In this document: positions 61,084-64,000 of the stretch, one piece after another
Position numbering within the stretch: position 1 is the stretch's first letter
Layout of the letters: each line of letters begins with the position of its first letter
Source of the DNA: Acidobacteriota bacterium
Lineage (GTDB): Bacteria; Acidobacteriota; Aminicenantia; Aminicenantales; Saccharicenantaceae
Length of the DNA: 64,000 nucleotides
Reading direction: 5' to 3'
Assembly (NCBI GenBank): GCA_039683095.1
Contig: JBDKSB010000012.1
Location: 528,293 to 592,292 of the forward strand
The notes under the pieces: generated by a model
What the model saw: the letters and a program-made list of their open reading frames with translations, nothing else
The model's database searches: none
What the model was told of the DNA's origin: nothing
Translations under genes and position numbers: made by a program

Positions 61084-61995
61084 ATGAGCCGAGCCACGCT
61101 CCCCCTGAGGATCCGGGGGCAGCGGTTCGACCTCGGCCCGCACGTCTGGCTCATGGGGGTCCTCAACGTCACGCCGGACTCGTTCTCCGACGGCGGCCGG
61201 TATCTCGATCCGGACCGGGCCGTCGGCCACGGCCTGGAGCTGGCCTTCGAGGGGGCGGACATCATCGACGTCGGCGGCGAGAGCACCCGGCCCGGCTCGC
61301 GGCCGGTCCCCGAAGCCGAGGAGATCGGCCGCGTCCTGCCCGTCATCCGGGCTCTGCGGAAAAAAACGGCATCGTTCATCTCCATCGACACGACCAAGGC
61401 CGCCGTGGCCCGGGCCGCCCTCGACGCCGGGGCCGACATCGTCAACGACACCAGCGCCTTCCGCGCCGACCCGGACATGGCCGGCGTGGTGGCCCGGGCC
61501 GGCGCCGCCGCAGTCCTGATGCACATGCAGGGGCTGCCGCTGACCATGCAGGACGCTCCCCGCTACGACGACCTCGTCGGCGAGGTCCGCGGCTTCCTGG
61601 CCGAGCGGCTCCGGGCCGCCGAGGCCGCGGGCATCCCCCGGGAGCAGCTGATCGTCGACCCGGGCATCGGCTTCGGCAAGACCGTCGAGCACAACCTCGA
61701 GCTCCTGCGGCGCCAGGGCGAGTTCCTCGAGCTCGGCCGGCCGCTGCTCCTGGGTTTTTCGCGCAAGGCCTTCCTGGGCGCCATCCTCGACCGGCCCCCG
61801 GCCGGGCGCCTGGAGGGCACGATCGCCGCGGCGGTCCTGTCGGTCGAGCGCGGCGCCCACATCCTCCGCGTCCACGACGTCGGGGCGGTGGCCCGGGCCG
61901 TGCGCTCGACCGAGGCCGTCCTGAACCTTGGCGGCGGGAACGGCGGCCCCGGCGATCCGGCGGCGCCGGGGGGAGGGGCCGGCCATGTTCGCTGA
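61084..61995 (+). CDS. folP: Dihydropteroate synthase
   Basis: 303 residues, cytoplasmic TIM barrel. Signatures: MGVLNVTPDSFSDGGRYLDP (loop 1), IIDVGGESTRPGSRPV, VNDTSAF, and the C-terminal FSRKAFLGAIL. It joins p-aminobenzoate to 6-hydroxymethyl-dihydropterin pyrophosphate in folate synthesis and is the sulfonamide target. It lies 19 bases after ftsH. Its end overlaps the cdaA start by 11 bases, so translation is coupled. Confidence 0.97.
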   Translation: MSRATLPLRIRGQRFDLGPHVWLMGVLNVTPDSFSDGGRYLDPDRAVGHGLELAFEGADIIDVGGESTRPGSRPVPEAEEIGRVLPVIRALRKKTASFISIDTTKAAVARAALDAGADIVNDTSAFRADPDMAGVVARAGAAAVLMHMQGLPLTMQDAPRYDDLVGEVRGFLAERLRAAEAAGIPREQLIVDPGIGFGKTVEHNLELLRRQGEFLELGRPLLLGFSRKAFLGAILDRPPAGRLEGTIAAAVLSVERGAHILRVHDVGAVARAVRSTEAVLNLGGGNGGPGDPAAPGGGAGHVR

Positions 61996-62755
61996 GGCCT
62001 GGACGCTCCTCCGCCACGTCACTTTCCTCGACGTTCTCGACATCCTGCTCATCGGCTTCATGATCTATTACGTCCTCCTGCTCATCCGCGACACCAAGGC
62101 CTACCAGGCCGCGGCCGGGCTGGCCCTGATCGGCGCCATCTACCTCCTGACCATGTGGGGCCATCTCGGAGTCTCCAACCGCATCATCCGGTCCTTCGTC
62201 AACTACCTTATCATCGGCATCATCGTCCTCTTCCAGGCCGAGATCCGCCGCTTCCTGACGGAGATCGGCTCGCGGACCTTCCGCAAGCCCCTGGCCCTGC
62301 GCTCGTTCCAGGAGAAGATCGAGGACCTCTTCCAGGCCATCGACTTCCTGTCCCAGAAGAGGATCGGGGCCCTGATCGCCATCGAGAAGGAGATCTCGCT
62401 GTCGACCTACGCCGACCGCGGCGCGGAGGTCGACGCCGTCCTGTCCAAGAACCTGCTGGTCTCGATCTTCTTCCCCCACTCGCCCCTCCACGACGGGGCG
62501 GCCATCGTCAAGGGCGACCGGATCGTCGCGGCCGCCTGCCTCCTGCCGCTGCCGGCCGCCCACCGGCTGAGGAGCCCGTTCCAGACCCGGACCCGGCACC
62601 TGGCCGCGATCGGACTGTCCGGCGAGACCGACGCCGCGGTCATCGTCATCTCCGAGGAGACGGGGACCGTCTCCCTGGCCATCAAGGGCCAGCTCGAGCG
62701 GTTCGACGACAACGACGCCATGCAGAAGCGCCTGCTCGGTTATCTGAGGAACTGA
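61985..62755 (+). CDS. cdaA: Diadenylate cyclase CdaA, c-di-AMP synthase
   Basis: 256 residues from ATG 61985 within the end of folP. Three membrane helices (residues about 15-90) precede the DAC domain, with the DGA motif in HSPLHDGAAIVKGDRI. The second catalytic motif, RHR in most DAC proteins, reads RHL (TRTRHLAAIGLSGETDA). The enzyme condenses two ATP to c-di-AMP, which controls osmolyte transport and envelope stress. The neighbour order, followed by a YbbR/CdaR gene and glmM, is the classical cdaA context. The TGA overlaps the next ATG by one base (TGATG). Confidence 0.95.
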   Translation: MFAEAWTLLRHVTFLDVLDILLIGFMIYYVLLLIRDTKAYQAAAGLALIGAIYLLTMWGHLGVSNRIIRSFVNYLIIGIIVLFQAEIRRFLTEIGSRTFRKPLALRSFQEKIEDLFQAIDFLSQKRIGALIAIEKEISLSTYADRGAEVDAVLSKNLLVSIFFPHSPLHDGAAIVKGDRIVAAACLLPLPAAHRLRSPFQTRTRHLAAIGLSGETDAAVIVISEETGTVSLAIKGQLERFDDNDAMQKRLLGYLRN

Positions 62756-63462
62756 TGCGACATCAGATGGCCCGCTCGTTCTTCCGGGATTGGCCGCTGA
62801 AGCTCGTCTCGCTCGTCCTGGCCCTCGTCGTCTGGCTATTCCTCGTCCCGTACGAGAAGGTCTCCTCGGAGAAGTCCCTGACCATCCCGCTCGAGACCCG
62901 CAACGTCCCCGCGGGCCTGGAGATCGTCGCCCGGCCGCCGGCCACGGTCGACATCACGCTCCGGGCCCCCAATCGCCTGCTCGACGAGATCGGGCCCTCG
63001 GCCCTCGTGGCCCGGCTCGACCTCGACCGGGCCACCGTGCTGCAGCAGGAGTACCCGCTGAAGGCCTCGATGGTCGCCGTGCCGCCGGGCGCGGACGTGG
63101 TCAAGGTCTCGCCCTCCAAGGTGACGATCAAGCTCGAGCGCACGGCCGAAGCGACGCTCGAGGTCCGGGCCACCATCCGCGGCAAGACCGCTCCCGGCTT
63201 CCACGTCGTCGGGCTCGAGGTCGATCCCTCGGGCGTCGCCGTCCAGGGGCCGGAGAGCCGGATCAAGACCGCCGGGGCGGCGGCGACGGCGCCCGTCGAC
63301 ATCTCGGGCCTGTCCGAGTCCACGGTCTTCGACGCCGACATCATCCTGCCCCGGCCCGAGCTCCGGTTCGCGGACGCCCAGACGGACGCCCGGGTCACGG
63401 TCCGCATCGAGCCCGACAAGCCGGCCGCCCGGCCGGGGGCCAGGACAAAGAAGGGACCCTGA
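62755..63462 (+). CDS. YbbR-domain membrane-anchored protein (CdaR-like)
   Basis: 235 residues starting at ATG 62755; ATG 62767 is also possible. A single N-terminal membrane anchor (WPLKLVSLVLALVVWLFLVP) is followed by YbbR-type beta domains (LTIPLETRNVPAGLEIV, PSKVTIKLERTAEATLEVRA). CdaR proteins bind CdaA and modulate c-di-AMP synthesis, and sit between cdaA and glmM in many bacteria as here. The C-terminal tail is basic and Pro-rich. It is shorter than the four-domain Firmicutes CdaR, with about two YbbR repeats. Confidence 0.9.
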   Translation: MRHQMARSFFRDWPLKLVSLVLALVVWLFLVPYEKVSSEKSLTIPLETRNVPAGLEIVARPPATVDITLRAPNRLLDEIGPSALVARLDLDRATVLQQEYPLKASMVAVPPGADVVKVSPSKVTIKLERTAEATLEVRATIRGKTAPGFHVVGLEVDPSGVAVQGPESRIKTAGAAATAPVDISGLSESTVFDADIILPRPELRFADAQTDARVTVRIEPDKPAARPGARTKKGP

Positions 63463-63466
63463 TCCC

Positions 63467-64000
63467 GTGAAAAAGAAGCTCTTCGGGACTGACGGGGTCA
63501 GGGGGATCGCGGGGCGCTTCCCGCTCGACCCGCCGACCATCGCGCGGCTGGGGCAGGCCCTGGTGGAACTGCTCGATGCCAAGGGGCTCGGCGCGGGCAT
63601 CCTCATCGGCCGGGACACCCGGGAATCGGGCCCGTGGATGGAGCGGGCCCTGGCCCGGGGCGTCCGCGCCGCCGGCGGCGAGGCCGTTTCGGCGGGCGTC
63701 ATCCCGACCTCGGCCGTCTCCTACCTGACGAAAACGCACGGCTTCGCGGCCGGCGCGGTCATCTCGGCTTCGCACAATCCCTTCGCGGACAACGGCATCA
63801 AGGTCTTCTCTCCCCTCGGGGTCAAGATCCCGGACGAGTGGGAGCTCGAGATCGAAACGGCCGTCCTCGAAGGCCGCGGCCGGCTCACCGGGCACGAAGC
63901 GGACGTCGATGTGAACGGCAAGCTGGCCGGCGATTACGCCGCCTACCTGGCCGGGCGCGTCCGGCCGGGAGCCGCGGCCGCGGCGGGCCTGAAGGTCGTC
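63467..64000 (+). CDS. glmM: Phosphoglucosamine mutase, 3' end cut by window edge
   Basis: 178 residues visible from GTG 63467, 4 bases after the YbbR stop; no ATG gives the standard N-terminus KKKLFGTDGVRGIAGRFPL. The phosphoserine loop ISASHNPFADNGIKVF and the early IGRDTRESG are intact. GlmM interconverts glucosamine-6-phosphate and glucosamine-1-phosphate for UDP-GlcNAc, peptidoglycan and lipopolysaccharide synthesis. In other bacteria it interacts with and inhibits CdaA. The metal-binding and sugar-binding domains lie beyond the window. Confidence 0.95.
   Translation, partial: MKKKLFGTDGVRGIAGRFPLDPPTIARLGQALVELLDAKGLGAGILIGRDTRESGPWMERALARGVRAAGGEAVSAGVIPTSAVSYLTKTHGFAAGAVISASHNPFADNGIKVFSPLGVKIPDEWELEIETAVLEGRGRLTGHEADVDVNGKLAGDYAAYLAGRVRPGAAAAAGLKVV

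Noticed and set aside
62155-62754. Long N-terminal extension of the YbbR protein within cdaA
   Set aside because: The reading frame overlaps cdaA out of phase; the membrane anchor and coupling TGATG place the start at 62755.

Overview
The window is GC-rich, densely packed bacterial DNA with codon use strongly biased to G/C in third positions. By content it looks like a Gram-negative, glycan- and peptide-degrading member of the Acidobacteriota/Aminicenantes type. This is an inference from a GWxTD-domain protein, a TonB-dependent receptor with a carboxypeptidase-regulatory N-terminus and no SusD partner, several secreted M1, M24 and S9 peptidases, and many exported glycosidases and sulfatases. 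No rRNA, tRNA, CRISPR array, phage or insertion sequence was seen. No gene-free stretch exceeds about 300 bases.

Layout. (1) 1-9334: a truncated secreted unknown on the minus strand diverges from a plus-strand run of a LamG protein, an M24 peptidase, an M1 aminopeptidase and a trehalase-fold (GH63-like) lipoprotein. (2) 9316-20777, minus strand: a compact operon, mostly joined by ATGA overlaps. It encodes a clan GH-D-like glycosidase, a sulfatase, an anaerobic sulfatase maturase, a GH106-like rhamnosidase and a GH89 alpha-N-acetylglucosaminidase, and is followed by the eroded tail of a GH29 fucosidase. (3) 20844-29177, plus strand, divergent from it: PfkB sugar kinase, second GH106-like enzyme, sulfatase, URO-D family protein, sulfatase. 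(4) 29290-47200, minus strand: ROK regulator, TonB-dependent receptor, sodium/solute symporter, two alcohol dehydrogenases, two GH95 fucosidase-family enzymes, a lipoprotein with a probable beta-propeller, and a DPP-IV-like peptidase. (5) 47380-53771, plus strand: ornithine cyclodeaminase family, L-serine dehydratase, D-ribose pyranase, TauE/SafE permease, and a second LamG protein paralogous to the first. (6) 53813-58304, minus strand: GWxTD protein, TPR protein and a cytoplasmic M24 peptidase. (7) 58498-64000, plus strand: D-lyxose isomerase-like gene, then the conserved housekeeping order ftsH-folP-cdaA-ybbR-glmM, with glmM cut by the window edge.

How the genes fit together (inference): regions 2-4 look like one large locus for stripping a sulfated heteroglycan containing fucose, rhamnose and alpha-GlcNAc. 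Three Cys-type sulfatases are activated by the single radical-SAM maturase. Exo-glycosidases release sugars, the TonB receptor and symporter import products, and the two dehydrogenases, sugar kinase, ribose pyranase and lyxose isomerase could feed them into central metabolism. The ROK protein is the only transcription factor in the window. A shared TATATTCTC motif and several palindromes in the few AT-rich intergenic regions are candidate control sites. The two LamG proteins share a long C-terminal region with conserved aromatic and histidine motifs that I cannot assign to a known family. They are the best candidates for undescribed glycan-active enzymes.
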